This document shows, piece by piece, positions 37,574 through 47,878 of a stretch of 64,000 bases of DNA. Position 1 is the first letter of the stretch. Each line of letters starts with the position of its first letter. The translations under genes and the position numbers were made by a program. Below the pieces are notes generated by a model. It was not told where the DNA came from. It did no database searches and saw only the letters and a program-made list of their open reading frames with translations. The DNA is from Xanthomonas sp. 3793 (lineage in GTDB: Bacteria > Pseudomonadota > Gammaproteobacteria > Xanthomonadales > Xanthomonadaceae): contig NZ_JANTYU010000004.1 in the NCBI RefSeq assembly GCF_024806835.1, positions 372,001 to 436,000 of the forward strand, given 5' to 3'.

Positions 37574-37602
37574 TTGTGCAGCGCGCCAAAGGGGCGTACA
37601 CT
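37574..37602 (+). promoter_or_regulatory. Sigma-70-type promoter for rhlE
   Basis: A -35-like TTGTGC (37574-37579) and a -10-like TACACT (37597-37602) are separated by exactly 17 bases. Start of transcription near 37609 would give rhlE a 5' leader of about 240 bases with no open frame of note between 37603 and 37848. Confidence 0.6.
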
Positions 37603-37848
37603 TGCCGGGTCTGCATGCGGCCGTCCGTTTCCCTTTGGGACCGCCGGCGAGGCCAGGATCGCTCGATCCGCTCGCCCGCCCCACCCGACGCCTTTCGTGG
37701 TGCCGACAAACCCATCGCTTCTTGATTGGGTTGTTCCACCATCTCGCAGCGCGGTTCACGGGAACGCTCCGAGCCTCACTTTTTGCATCTGCAATGCGTT
37801 TGCGCTCCGGGCCTGGCCTGGTGGCGACGCTTTACTTGGAGCTTCCTG

Positions 37849-39237
<1,389 letters not shown>

Positions 39238-39680
39238 ATCCCGCGCGCCGGTTCCACTGGCGTTGCCGCATGCAGTGACGTGACAGAAAAAGCCGCCCCT
39301 CGGGGCGGCTTTTTTGTGGTCGTCGTCGCGCGAAGGTGCAAGGCGGTAGAGGCCAAGTGCAACCTTCGCAAGCGCCGCGCGTGCCATCGAAGAAGCCGGA
39401 GCGGTGCAACGATCAAGGCAAGAACCGGTGGTTGCACAAACAAGCCCGGTCACACTGGTGGCGCGTGGCTGGCGCCACCCCTCCTCGCTCGCCGCTGCAG
39501 TTGGTCTGCTTCCGCAAGGCAAGCAACGTGCCCGCCGATCTTCCGGCACTCCCTGCGCTCGGCCACACCGCAGACGCAGCGGCTTGAGCGCGAGCACCGA
39601 TCGCGGCAACGTTCAGGACTGACGGGAGGCTGGAACCTCACCGCCAACCCTCAGCGCTTCCTGTCTTGCGTGCTCACTGC
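39238..39680. other. Intergenic spacer after rhlE
   Basis: 443 bases between rhlE and the M28 peptidase on the other strand. Apart from the terminator at 39287-39315 I see no gene, repeat or structured RNA; the short open frames on both strands lack codon or protein character. Confidence 0.5.
39287..39315 (+). terminator. Rho-independent terminator of rhlE
   Basis: A GCCGCCCC/GGGGCGGC stem with a 2-nt TC centre, preceded by AAAAA and followed by six T residues. The A-run on the other side lets it also work on the minus strand. Confidence 0.92.
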
Positions 39681-41966
39681 CTAGCCGTCGATCAACGCGG
39701 TATTGCGATCGATTGCCTCACGGTAGCGATCCAGTACCGCGGCGGTCTGCACGATGTACTTGTTGAGATCCTCCCAACGCCGGTCTTCCAGCGCTTCGCG
39801 AATGCCTGGCAGGGTCTTGACCTCGTAACCGGTAGCCAGGCCGGGGGCGTAGATCAGGTTGCGGTACCACGGCCGCCCCGGCAAACCGCCTTCGGCCAGC
39901 AGGGTCTGGTCGATGCGCTGCAGCGAGGCGTTGAGCTTGCTGCGCACGCCTGCATCCAGGCTGCCGCCACGCGACGCCAGCGCTCCGTCGTAGCGCTTGG
40001 CACTGGCCTGCAATCGCGCGATGGCCTGGTCCAGCGCGGCGAAGTCGATCTGCGGCACCGCGGCTTTCGGCTCGGGCGCGCGTTGCGGCCGGTTCGGGTT
40101 ATCGACGGCCGCATAGGCTCCGGCCTGCAGCAACTCGGCCTGCGTGCGTGCGGCAGTTCGATCGCTGTCGGCCTGCTGCTTGAGCTCCTGCGCATAGCCG
40201 GCCACCGCATCGGCAAAGTCGCCGAAACGCTGCGGCAACACCGGTGCATTTGCCACGCGCAACACCGTGCGGCCGACCGTCTGCGACAACAGCGGCAGAT
40301 AGCTGAAATCCGGATCGATGTAGCGTGCGAAGTAATCGTAGGAGTCGTACAGCGAGTGATAGACGCCGCTGCCGCCGCCCTGCCCGCCATAGCCCAGATC
40401 CAGCGTTGCCAATCCCAGATGCTGCAGGAAGGGGCTGTAGTCGCTGCCCGAGCCGAGTGCCTTCAGCGGCACATCGCCGCCGGCTGCGACCTGCTTGGCG
40501 ATGTCCTTCTGCACCGGCTTGGCGGTGGGCGCCAGCGCGTCGATGCGGGCGCGGGCGCGCTGCCGTTCGAGCACGCTCACGCCGCTGTCGGGGTCGCGCA
40601 GATCCGCTGCCACGCCGTTGACCAGCCGCTGCAGCGCATGGCTGCCGCCGGCATTGAGAAAGCCGCGCCCGTTGCCGTCGGTGTTGACATACAGCACCGC
40701 CTTGCGGCGCAGTTCGTCGGCGTGCTGTTCGGCCCATTCGGTGGAGCCGAGCAGGCCGGCCTCTTCGCCGTCCCAACTGGCGTAGACGAGCGTGCGCTTG
40801 GGGCGCTGCCCCTGCCTGGCCAGCTCGCCGATCGCCTTGGCTTCGGCCAGCAAGGCGGTGGTGCCCGAGAGCGGATCGGCCGCACCGAATACCCAGCCGT
40901 CGCGGTGATTGCCGCGCACCACCCACTGGTCCGGATATTCGCTGCCACGCAGGGTGGCGATGACGTTGTAGATGGTCTTGCTGCCCCAGTCCGCATCCAC
41001 CTTCAGATGCACGCGCGCGCTGTCGTCGCCGCCGATGCGGTAGGTGATCGGCAGCGCGCCGCGCCAGTCCTCCGGTGCCACCGGCCCGCCCAGGGCGGCC
41101 AGCAAGGGCTGCGCGTCGCCCCAGCTGATCGGCAGGGTCGGGATCTTCAACACACTGCCGGCCTGGTCGATCTTCAGGCGTTTGGCGCCCTTGCTGGCGC
41201 CGACGCCCGGGGTGAGCGGATCGCCGGGATAGATCGCGAAATTGGCCACCGAGCCGCGTTGCACGCTCCACTGATTGCGCGCCGGGCCATCGGGATAGGC
41301 CCGATCCTGAAAATACCCGTCGTCGCGCGGATCGGAATAGATGATCGCGCCGATCGCGCCATGCTCCTGCGCCAGCCGCGGCTTGAGCCCGCGCCATCCC
41401 TTGCCGTAGCGGGCGATGACGATCTTGCCGCGCACATCCACGCCGTTGCGCGCCAGCGCTTCGTAGTCTTCGGCAATGCCGTAATTGACGTAGACCAGAT
41501 CGCCGGTGACATCGCCATTGCCGCCGTAGATCACATACGGCGGCAGTACGTTGTCGGTTTGGGTGGAGGTGCTGTCGCCCGGCAGCGGCGGCTCCTTCAG
41601 ACGCGCGACATAGGGTCTGGGACCGAGCAATTCCAGCTGCGAGGTCCTGGGCGAGGGCCACAACACCTCGAAGGTTTCGATGCGCGCATCCCAGCCGTAG
41701 CCGCGCAGGCGCGTTTGCAGATCGCGGGCGTTTTCCAGGTTATGCGGCGCGCCGACATGATTCGGCGCCGACGACCATTGCTTCAACCAGCCGCGATAAT
41801 CGGCGTCCTGCAAGCCGCTATCGAAACGCGCTTCCAGCGCGCGTTGCGCCTGTGCGGCATCGGCGTCGTAACCCGGTAGCGCGGCGGGTGGTGCGGCAGG
41901 TTGCGCGACCAGGGGAGGCGCGACGAAGGCCAGGGCGAGTAGCCAGGCGTGCTGCGAAGAGGTCAT
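39681..41966 (-). CDS. Exported M28 zinc peptidase (glutamate carboxypeptidase II-like)
   Basis: 761 residues from the ATG at 41966, with a signal peptide (MTSSQHAWLLALAFVAPPLVAQ). It has a PA insert (YVNYGIAEDYEALARNGVDV), then the M28 catalytic region with all expected zinc ligands: GNHRDGWVFGAADPLSG (His, Asp), SWDGEEAGLLGSTEWAE (Glu pair), YVNTDGNGRG (Asp) and VYHSLYDSYDYF (His). A C-terminal dimerisation-like domain completes the GCPII/NAALADase plan. It probably trims peptides in the periplasm or outside the cell. It is 183 bases downstream of a TonB-dependent receptor on the same strand. Confidence 0.93.
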   Translation of the reverse strand: MTSSQHAWLLALAFVAPPLVAQPAAPPAALPGYDADAAQAQRALEARFDSGLQDADYRGWLKQWSSAPNHVGAPHNLENARDLQTRLRGYGWDARIETFEVLWPSPRTSQLELLGPRPYVARLKEPPLPGDSTSTQTDNVLPPYVIYGGNGDVTGDLVYVNYGIAEDYEALARNGVDVRGKIVIARYGKGWRGLKPRLAQEHGAIGAIIYSDPRDDGYFQDRAYPDGPARNQWSVQRGSVANFAIYPGDPLTPGVGASKGAKRLKIDQAGSVLKIPTLPISWGDAQPLLAALGGPVAPEDWRGALPITYRIGGDDSARVHLKVDADWGSKTIYNVIATLRGSEYPDQWVVRGNHRDGWVFGAADPLSGTTALLAEAKAIGELARQGQRPKRTLVYASWDGEEAGLLGSTEWAEQHADELRRKAVLYVNTDGNGRGFLNAGGSHALQRLVNGVAADLRDPDSGVSVLERQRARARIDALAPTAKPVQKDIAKQVAAGGDVPLKALGSGSDYSPFLQHLGLATLDLGYGGQGGGSGVYHSLYDSYDYFARYIDPDFSYLPLLSQTVGRTVLRVANAPVLPQRFGDFADAVAGYAQELKQQADSDRTAARTQAELLQAGAYAAVDNPNRPQRAPEPKAAVPQIDFAALDQAIARLQASAKRYDGALASRGGSLDAGVRSKLNASLQRIDQTLLAEGGLPGRPWYRNLIYAPGLATGYEVKTLPGIREALEDRRWEDLNKYIVQTAAVLDRYREAIDRNTALIDG

Positions 41967-42149
41967 CGTGATTCCTTGAAAGTGTCCAGGGCCAATGGCG
42001 CTGCAGTCGTTCAGAGCGGTGGCAGGCAGATCCACCATTGCACGGCTGCGATCGCGAACCTAGCTGCCGCAGTGTGCAGGAGTCCGCCTGTGCGCGATGG
42101 GGCCTGACCGGCACTCCCACGTCGCGCACAAGGGCCGTGCGTATGCCGA

Positions 42150-44792
42150 TCAGAATCGGTAATCCAGGCCGACGGTGAAATAGCGCCCACGCAGGTCGTA
42201 CTGGGTGAAGTCGTATGGCGCGCGAATGCCCGGGAACGAGGCATCGACCGGCGGCTGCTTGTCGGCCAGATTCTCGATCTTGGCGTACAGGGTGAGCTTG
42301 TCGATCCCGGTGTACCCCAGATACAGGTCGAACTGGTTGTAGTCGCCCACGCGCGACTGCACGGCGCTGGCCGCGGCGCTGGCCTTCTGGTCGTAGCCGC
42401 CGGTGTAGTACCAGGTCAGCGCCGCACTCACCGTGCCCAGATTCCAGTCCAGCGTGGTGGTGGCCTTGTTGCGCGGCAACGACGGGCCGAGATTGCTGCC
42501 GGCGTAATCCTGCAACGGGCCACCGACCACGGTGGGGCGACGGTAATCGCGCACATGGGTATAGGCGGTATTGAGGCCAAAGTTGCCAGCCGCTTCGGTG
42601 CGCCAGCGCTGGCGCAGTTCCACATCGATGCCCGAGGTCGTCAGTTCGCTGAGGTTCTGGTAGCGGTTGTACACCGCCACCAGCGTGCCACGCGCGTCGC
42701 GGATAACGTCGGCCGGGTCGTTGTTCTGCACGATGGTGGCGTTGTTGCCGGTGCCGACCAGATTCTCCAGTTCGATCTTGTACCAGTCCACGCTCAGGCT
42801 GGTGTCGGCCCACGGCGACAGCACCACACCCAGGTTGTAGCTGCGCGTGCGCTCTGGATCGAGCTCCGTGTTGCCGACGGTGAAGAAGGTCGGGTTCTGG
42901 CGCGAGCCCGGCACGTCCGGATCGAACGGGTCGACCACCGAGCCGTAGGAGATGTTGGTGCTGGCCGCATTCTCCGACAACGACGGTGCGCGAAAGCCGC
43001 GCGAGGCGGCCGCGCGTACCAGCACGGCGTCCAGCGGTTGCCAGCGCAGGCTGGCCTTGGGCGAAAACGCATTGCCGAAATCGCTGTAATGATCGCCGCG
43101 CCCTGCCAGTTGCAGTTCCAGCGATTGCAGCAGCGGCAGGTTGACTTCGGCATATAGCGCCGACACCTTGCGCTCACCATCCACCGCGGCAATCGCCGGG
43201 CGGATCTGCAGGCCCTGGTCGATCTGCCAGGGATTGCGCGAGACCAGCTCCTCCTGCCGCCACTCGGCGCCGGCGGCGAATCCGACGCTACCGGCCGGCA
43301 GCTCGAACAGATTGCCGGACACTTTGGCGTCGACGCCGCGCAGTGTCGATTGGGCCGGGCGAAGCGTGCTGAGGTTGATGCCGTCGATCACCGATTGCGG
43401 TGTGGCCGATGGATCGAGCAGGTTGTAGCTGCCATCGGCCAGCGCCTGGGCCAGCGTAAAGCGATTGGCAAAACCACCGGACACGGTTTCGTGCTCGGTG
43501 CTGCGTGCGGCGAACGCCGCCGCCTCCCAATCCCAGCGTTCGGTCTTGCCGCGCACGCCACCGAGAAAACGATAGGACTGCGAGCGGTTGGTTTTGACCG
43601 TCTGGCCCAGGTCGAAGAAGGTGTATTCGATCGGTACCGCGGTGCCGTACGGGTTGTACGGGCTGGAGGCCGGCAACAGGTTGGATACCGGCTCGGCCAG
43701 GCCTGTGCTGGCGTTCAAGGCAAAGCGGCCGCCCTCCAGGGTGAAGTACGGGCTGGAACCGAAGATCGACACGCCCTTGACCTCGCTGTAGAGCGCCTCG
43801 CCAAACGCCTCGACATTGTCGCCGAGCCGGAAGGTGGCGTTGGTATAGGCCTGATAGCGCTTGGTCGAGGGGATCAGCGTGGTGAACGGGGCCTGGTTGA
43901 AGCCGCAGGTATCGCCGGCCAGGCCGTCGATCGGCGCGCTGGCGGTGAGCACCGTCCCCGTGGGGCAATTGCCTTGCGCATCGAGCATCGGTACAGAGCG
44001 GCCGCCGACCAGGTAACGCGCGCCCTTGGCCGACCAGCCGTTCCAGCGCCCGCCGGGCAGGTCGGTGTAGATGCCCGAGCGGGTCAGCGCGCGCTGATCC
44101 TGATCCAGCCGGTCGCGGTTGTAGGCGTCGAAACTGAAGAGGATGTTGTAGCCATCGCTGTCCAGATCGCCGATGCCGCCGATGAACTTGGCGCGCTGGG
44201 TGTCCATGCCGCCCTGATCGGAGGTGCCGCCGCTCAAGCCGAGCTCGGCGCCCTGGAAATCCTGCCGGGTGATGATGTTGACCACGCCGGCCACCGCATC
44301 GGAGCCGTACACGGCAGAGGCGCCGTCCTTGAGCACCTCGATGCGTTCCACTGCCACCAGCGGCAGCGCGTTGAGGTTGACGAAGGTGTCGCCCAGGCCG
44401 TTGGCGGGAAAGCCGTAGTTGGCCAGCCGGCGTCCGTTGAGCAGCACCAGGGTGTTCTTCTGCGACAGCCCGCGCAGGCCGATGCCCGCCGAGCCGGAGG
44501 CCCACCCGTTGTTGGTGGTTTCGTTGGTGGCGTTGCCGGTGTTGGCCGAGATCGAGCGCAGTGCGTCGGCCACGGTGACCTTGCCGGACTGCTCCAGCTG
44601 CTGGCGGTCGATCACCTGGACCGGGTTCGGGCCTTCGCTGTCGGTGCGCTTGATGTTGGAGCCGGTGACGCTGACGGTGGCCAGGGTCTTGCCCGTGTCG
44701 GGTGTCGCGTCGTCGGCATGAGCGAGGGGAATCAGCGCCGAGAGAACGGCAAGAGACAGCAGGTAAGGCGTAGGGCGCTTCACGCACGGCAT
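42150..44792 (-). CDS. TonB-dependent outer-membrane receptor
   Basis: 880 residues from the ATG at 44792 (signal peptide MPCVKRPTPYLLSLAVLSAL...AHA); an in-frame ATG at 44822 would add ten residues. The plug domain has VTGSNIKRTDSEGPNPVQVI, GLRGLSQKNTLVLLNGRRLA and VERIEVLKDGASAVYGSDAV. The barrel ends in GLDYRF with the C-terminal aromatic needed for outer-membrane assembly. A TonB-box-like ATVSVTG follows the signal peptide. The ligand is unknown; the downstream M28 peptidase suggests peptides, by context only. Confidence 0.92.
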   Translation of the reverse strand: MPCVKRPTPYLLSLAVLSALIPLAHADDATPDTGKTLATVSVTGSNIKRTDSEGPNPVQVIDRQQLEQSGKVTVADALRSISANTGNATNETTNNGWASGSAGIGLRGLSQKNTLVLLNGRRLANYGFPANGLGDTFVNLNALPLVAVERIEVLKDGASAVYGSDAVAGVVNIITRQDFQGAELGLSGGTSDQGGMDTQRAKFIGGIGDLDSDGYNILFSFDAYNRDRLDQDQRALTRSGIYTDLPGGRWNGWSAKGARYLVGGRSVPMLDAQGNCPTGTVLTASAPIDGLAGDTCGFNQAPFTTLIPSTKRYQAYTNATFRLGDNVEAFGEALYSEVKGVSIFGSSPYFTLEGGRFALNASTGLAEPVSNLLPASSPYNPYGTAVPIEYTFFDLGQTVKTNRSQSYRFLGGVRGKTERWDWEAAAFAARSTEHETVSGGFANRFTLAQALADGSYNLLDPSATPQSVIDGINLSTLRPAQSTLRGVDAKVSGNLFELPAGSVGFAAGAEWRQEELVSRNPWQIDQGLQIRPAIAAVDGERKVSALYAEVNLPLLQSLELQLAGRGDHYSDFGNAFSPKASLRWQPLDAVLVRAAASRGFRAPSLSENAASTNISYGSVVDPFDPDVPGSRQNPTFFTVGNTELDPERTRSYNLGVVLSPWADTSLSVDWYKIELENLVGTGNNATIVQNNDPADVIRDARGTLVAVYNRYQNLSELTTSGIDVELRQRWRTEAAGNFGLNTAYTHVRDYRRPTVVGGPLQDYAGSNLGPSLPRNKATTTLDWNLGTVSAALTWYYTGGYDQKASAAASAVQSRVGDYNQFDLYLGYTGIDKLTLYAKIENLADKQPPVDASFPGIRAPYDFTQYDLRGRYFTVGLDYRF

Positions 44793-45052
44793 CCATGAAT
44801 AGGGGGCTTTGCAGTGGGCCATGCGCGATTGATTAACAAAAATTACATAACTGCATAGGGATATGACGCGCCGTGACACACGGCGCCGGACAGACGCGAT
44901 CGTCCGCGCGTCGGACCTCAAGACGCCGCGCGCGTCGTTGGAGCGCATCCGGGCCAACCGGTGGTGCCGGTGTCCTCGCGAGGACGCAAATGCACGGTCT
45001 CGCTGCGATTGGCACAGCCCCGAGAAGCACTGCCGCACTTACAATGGCGCGC

Positions 45053-45406
45053 ATGGATATCTTCAAAGTCTTTACGCTCGAAGCCGCGCATCGGCTTCCC
45101 AATGTGCCGCCCGGCCACAAGTGCGCCCGGCTGCACGGGCACTCGTTCCGGGTCGAACTGCATGTCAGCGGCGAACCCGGTGACCAGACCGGCTGGATCA
45201 TGGATTTCGGCGACATCAAGGCCGCCTTCCAACCGATCTACGACCGCCTGGACCACCACTACCTCAATGACATCGAGGGGCTGGAGAACCCGACCAGCGA
45301 GCGGCTGGCGATCTGGATCTGGCAGCAACTCAAACCGGCGCTGCCGCAGTTGAGCGAGATCGTGGTGCACGAAACCTGCACTTCCGGCTGCCGCTATCGC
45401 GGCTGA
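45053..45406 (+). CDS. queD: 6-carboxytetrahydropterin synthase QueD
   Basis: 117 residues. The PTPS/QueD fold is shown by [21 protein letters not shown], which holds the three zinc-binding histidines and the catalytic cysteine, and by [10 protein letters not shown] and LDHHYLNDI, with the C-terminal [16 protein letters not shown]. It converts dihydroneopterin triphosphate to 6-carboxytetrahydropterin for queuosine synthesis. I prefer the ATG at 45053 ([15 protein letters not shown]); one at 45044 would add three residues. No other queuosine gene is adjacent. Confidence 0.95.
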   Translation: MDIFKVFTLEAAHRLPNVPPGHKCARLHGHSFRVELHVSGEPGDQTGWIMDFGDIKAAFQPIYDRLDHHYLNDIEGLENPTSERLAIWIWQQLKPALPQLSEIVVHETCTSGCRYRG

Positions 45407-45428
45407 TCGCGTGCGCAATGATCTACCC

Positions 45429-45460
45429 CGAAGCCGCCTACTGGGCGGCTTCGTCGTTTT
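45429..45460 (+). terminator. Rho-independent terminator after queD
   Basis: A 10-bp stem CGAAGCCGCC/GGCGGCTTCG with a 5-nt loop, followed by TCGTTTTT. It lies 22 bases after the queD stop. Confidence 0.88.
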
Positions 45461-45598
45461 TGACGCATCGTCAACCGCTTGAATTCAAATGGATTTGAAC
45501 AAAGTTTGGGGAAACTTCAGGAAACTTGTTGCATCGCACCAATATCCGCGTATGCTGCATCGCAACAAACGGTCACGGCTTTCCCCAAGGGGTTCGCA

Positions 45599-45934
45599 AT
45601 GTCGGCGCAGTTCGATAACAGCTTCACCAGTCAGTTCGCCTCTGCCGCAGCACGTGCCAACCAGTTGGCATTGGACACGCTGGAGCAGAACGTCAACGCA
45701 ACCACCACGTTCTTCGGTGAGTTTGCGCAGGCACGCGACCTGGGTGCCTACCAGACGCTCTGGCCGAAAGGCCTGCAGCTGGCCCGCGACAACCTGGAAC
45801 GCCTGGCTTCGGCCAATCAGGAAGTGGTCGGGATGGGATTGAAGATGTCCAGCGAGCTGGGGCAGTTCGCCAAGCAGCAGTTCGATAACGGCAGTGAACA
45901 GGCCGGCGCAACAGGCAAGACACGGCGCAAGTAA
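45599..45934 (+). CDS. Phasin-family protein
   Basis: 111 residues from the ATG at 45599, which follows CCAAGGGG at a good distance. The open frame extends back to 45479 but the longer start has no ribosome site. FDNSFTSQFASAAARANQLALDTLEQNV and FAQARDLGAYQTLWPKGLQLA are phasin-like amphipathic helices. Phasins coat polyhydroxyalkanoate granules; no synthase gene is in the window, so in this organism it could also be a stress-type phasin. The C-terminus is basic (GKTRRK). Confidence 0.82.
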   Translation: MSAQFDNSFTSQFASAAARANQLALDTLEQNVNATTTFFGEFAQARDLGAYQTLWPKGLQLARDNLERLASANQEVVGMGLKMSSELGQFAKQQFDNGSEQAGATGKTRRK

Positions 45935-45986
45935 CGGCCACCAAAATTCAGCGTCTTTGCATGGGTCCCTCCCCCCGTGCAATCCG

Positions 45987-46020
45987 GCCCGACAGATCCC
46001 TCCCTCTGTCGGGCTTTTTT
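45987..46020 (+). terminator. Rho-independent terminator of the phasin gene
   Basis: A 10-bp perfect stem GCCCGACAGA/TCTGTCGGGC with an 8-nt loop, followed by six T residues. Confidence 0.93.
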
Positions 46021-46097
46021 ATTGTGCGTTTGCCGGTCGGCCCGTCGCCGTGGCTTGCGCGCGGCGATCGGCACTGGCGCGGTTGCAGCCGGCGCGG

Positions 46098-46772
46098 CTA
46101 GATCGGTAGCCGCAGCTCCTGCGCCTGGCTGGCGGCATCGGCGCCCGGGCGCCAACGGATCCGCCCCCAGCACGGCATCCCCAGCCGCTGATGCAGCATC
46201 TGGATGTTTGCTTCGACGCGTTCCATCTGCGGGTCCACCTCGTTGGCGATCCAGCCGATGCACTCCAGCCCGTCGGCGGCGATGGCGGCGGCGGTCAGGC
46301 GCGCGTGGTTGATGCAGCCCAGCCGCACGCCGACCACCAGCACCACCGGCAATTGCAGCGCGCGGACCAGATCGGCCTGGTCCAGATCGGCGCTGAGCGG
46401 CGCGGCCCAGCCACCGACACCTTCGACCACCACCACATCGGCCTGACGACGCAATTGCGCGAAGGCGCGGGCGATCGGGTCCAGCGACAGGGTGACGCCG
46501 ACATCGGCCGCAGCCAGCTCCGGTGCCAGCGGTGCGGGCAAGGCGTAGGGGTTGAGGGTGGCGTAGTCCGGCTGCGGGTCGCTGGCCGCCTGCAGCGCCA
46601 GCGCGTCTTCATTGCGCCAACCATCGGGCGTCTGTTCGCAGCCACTGGCGACCGGCTTCATCCCCACGGCGGTGCGCCCGCGCGCGCGTAGCGCGTGCAG
46701 CAGCGCGGTGCTGCCCATGGTCTTGCCGATGCCGGTGTCGGTGCCGGTGACATACAACGCCGGATGCTGCAT
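46098..46772 (-). CDS. bioD: Dethiobiotin synthetase
   Basis: 224 residues. The P-loop YVTGTDTGIGKTMGSTALL is diagnostic, followed by the substrate-lysine region GMKPVASGCE and VVVEGVGGWAAPLS. It forms the ureido ring of dethiobiotin from diaminopelargonate, CO2 and ATP. The other biotin genes are not in this window. It is divergent from the free-methionine-sulfoxide reductase gene, 117 bases away. Confidence 0.95.
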   Translation of the reverse strand: MQHPALYVTGTDTGIGKTMGSTALLHALRARGRTAVGMKPVASGCEQTPDGWRNEDALALQAASDPQPDYATLNPYALPAPLAPELAAADVGVTLSLDPIARAFAQLRRQADVVVVEGVGGWAAPLSADLDQADLVRALQLPVVLVVGVRLGCINHARLTAAAIAADGLECIGWIANEVDPQMERVEANIQMLHQRLGMPCWGRIRWRPGADAASQAQELRLPI

Positions 46773-46889
46773 GCGTTCGATCCTGCGGCCGCGCCGCCAT
46801 TGCCGAGAGGGCGCGCAGCATAACGCGCGGATCCGGACGCGCGGCTGAGTCGCAATGCCGCTGCGGATGGCCGCTGCTAAACTTCGGCC

Positions 46890-47372
46890 ATGTTCGCCAC
46901 CTCATCGCTGACCGGCAGCAAGCCGGAACAATACGCCCAGCTCACCGCCCAGGCCCAGGCCCTGGTGCACGGCGAGCCGGACCGGATCGCCAATGCCGCT
47001 AACCTGGCCGCACTGATCTTCAACTCGCTACCGTCGCTCAACTGGGCCGGCTTCTATTTCTACGACGGCCGCGAGCTGGTGGTGGGGCCGTTCCAAGGCT
47101 TGCCGGCCTGCGTGCGCATTCCGCTGGACAAGGGCGTGTGCGGTGCGGCCGCCAGCACCCGGCAAAGCCAGCGTATTGCCGACGTGGACGCGTTTCCCGG
47201 GCATATCGCCTGCGATTCGGCGTCGCGCTCGGAGCTGGTGATCCCGCTGGTCAAGGGCGATGCGCTGATCGGCGTGCTGGATCTGGACAGCCCGGAGCTG
47301 GATCGCTTCGACGCCGACGATCAGCACGGCCTGGAAGCCATCGCGCAGGTTTTTGTCGGCGCGCTGACGTGA
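46890..47372 (+). CDS. msrC: Free methionine-(R)-sulfoxide reductase (GAF domain)
   Basis: 160 residues forming a single GAF domain. The three cysteines required by the fRMsr family are present at 74 (LPACVRI), 84 (KGVCGAA) and 108 (HIACDSASRSE), together with NWAGFYFYDG and VLDLDSPELDRF. It reduces free, not protein-bound, methionine-(R)-sulfoxide. Its stop overlaps the next start in a GTGA, so the two genes are coupled. Confidence 0.92.
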   Translation: MFATSSLTGSKPEQYAQLTAQAQALVHGEPDRIANAANLAALIFNSLPSLNWAGFYFYDGRELVVGPFQGLPACVRIPLDKGVCGAAASTRQSQRIADVDAFPGHIACDSASRSELVIPLVKGDALIGVLDLDSPELDRFDADDQHGLEAIAQVFVGALT

Positions 47373-47761
47373 CCACCGAACGGCTGCGCAACATCGGCCC
47401 GAAAAGTGCGGCGTGGCTGCGCCAGGTCGGCCTGCGCACGCAGCAGGATCTGCAGGCGGTGGGCGCGGTGGGCGCATTCGTCAAGGTGCGCCGGGCCGGT
47501 TTCAAGCCCAGCCTCAACCTGCTGTACTCGCTGGAAGGCGCCTTGACCGACTGCCACTGGCAGGACGTGCCCGAAGCGCGCCGGCATGCCTTGCTGGCCG
47601 AATACGAGGCGGCCAGCGCGCTGTTGCCGGTGCGCGGCCGCGCGGTCGCCGGGCCGGTGGAAACCGTGCACTACGCGCGGGCAGACAACGACGATACGCA
47701 TGGCGACATGGGCGAAGCAGACGATGACGCTGCGGACCTGAGCCAAACGCGCGAGGATTGA
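47369..47761 (+). CDS. TfoX C-terminal domain protein
   Basis: 130 residues starting at a GTG that overlaps the previous stop. Residues about 3-80 (RLRNIGPKSAAWLRQVGLRTQQDL and SLEGALTDCHWQDVP) match the TfoX_C helix-hairpin-helix-like domain, usually the second half of the competence regulator TfoX/Sxy. The N-terminal TfoX domain is absent. The last 45 residues are acidic and probably disordered. Function is unknown; a stand-alone TfoX_C protein need not regulate competence. Confidence 0.8.
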   Translation: MTTERLRNIGPKSAAWLRQVGLRTQQDLQAVGAVGAFVKVRRAGFKPSLNLLYSLEGALTDCHWQDVPEARRHALLAEYEAASALLPVRGRAVAGPVETVHYARADNDDTHGDMGEADDDAADLSQTRED

Positions 47762-47878
47762 ATGTTTGCGCCGGGTTGCCGCAGCCGTGCGCGCATGACG
47801 CTGGCGCGGCGACCAGCGCTAGCGTGCTTGTTGCGTTCTAGATCGATGTATTTCGATCGCTTGCCTGATCTGGCTTCG

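Noticed and set aside
39666..41879. 737-codon plus-strand open frame
   Set aside because: It lies exactly opposite the M28 peptidase, whose zinc ligands are all present, and its own translation has no domain character.
43350..44798. 482-codon plus-strand open frame
   Set aside because: Antisense shadow of the TonB-dependent receptor plug and barrel.
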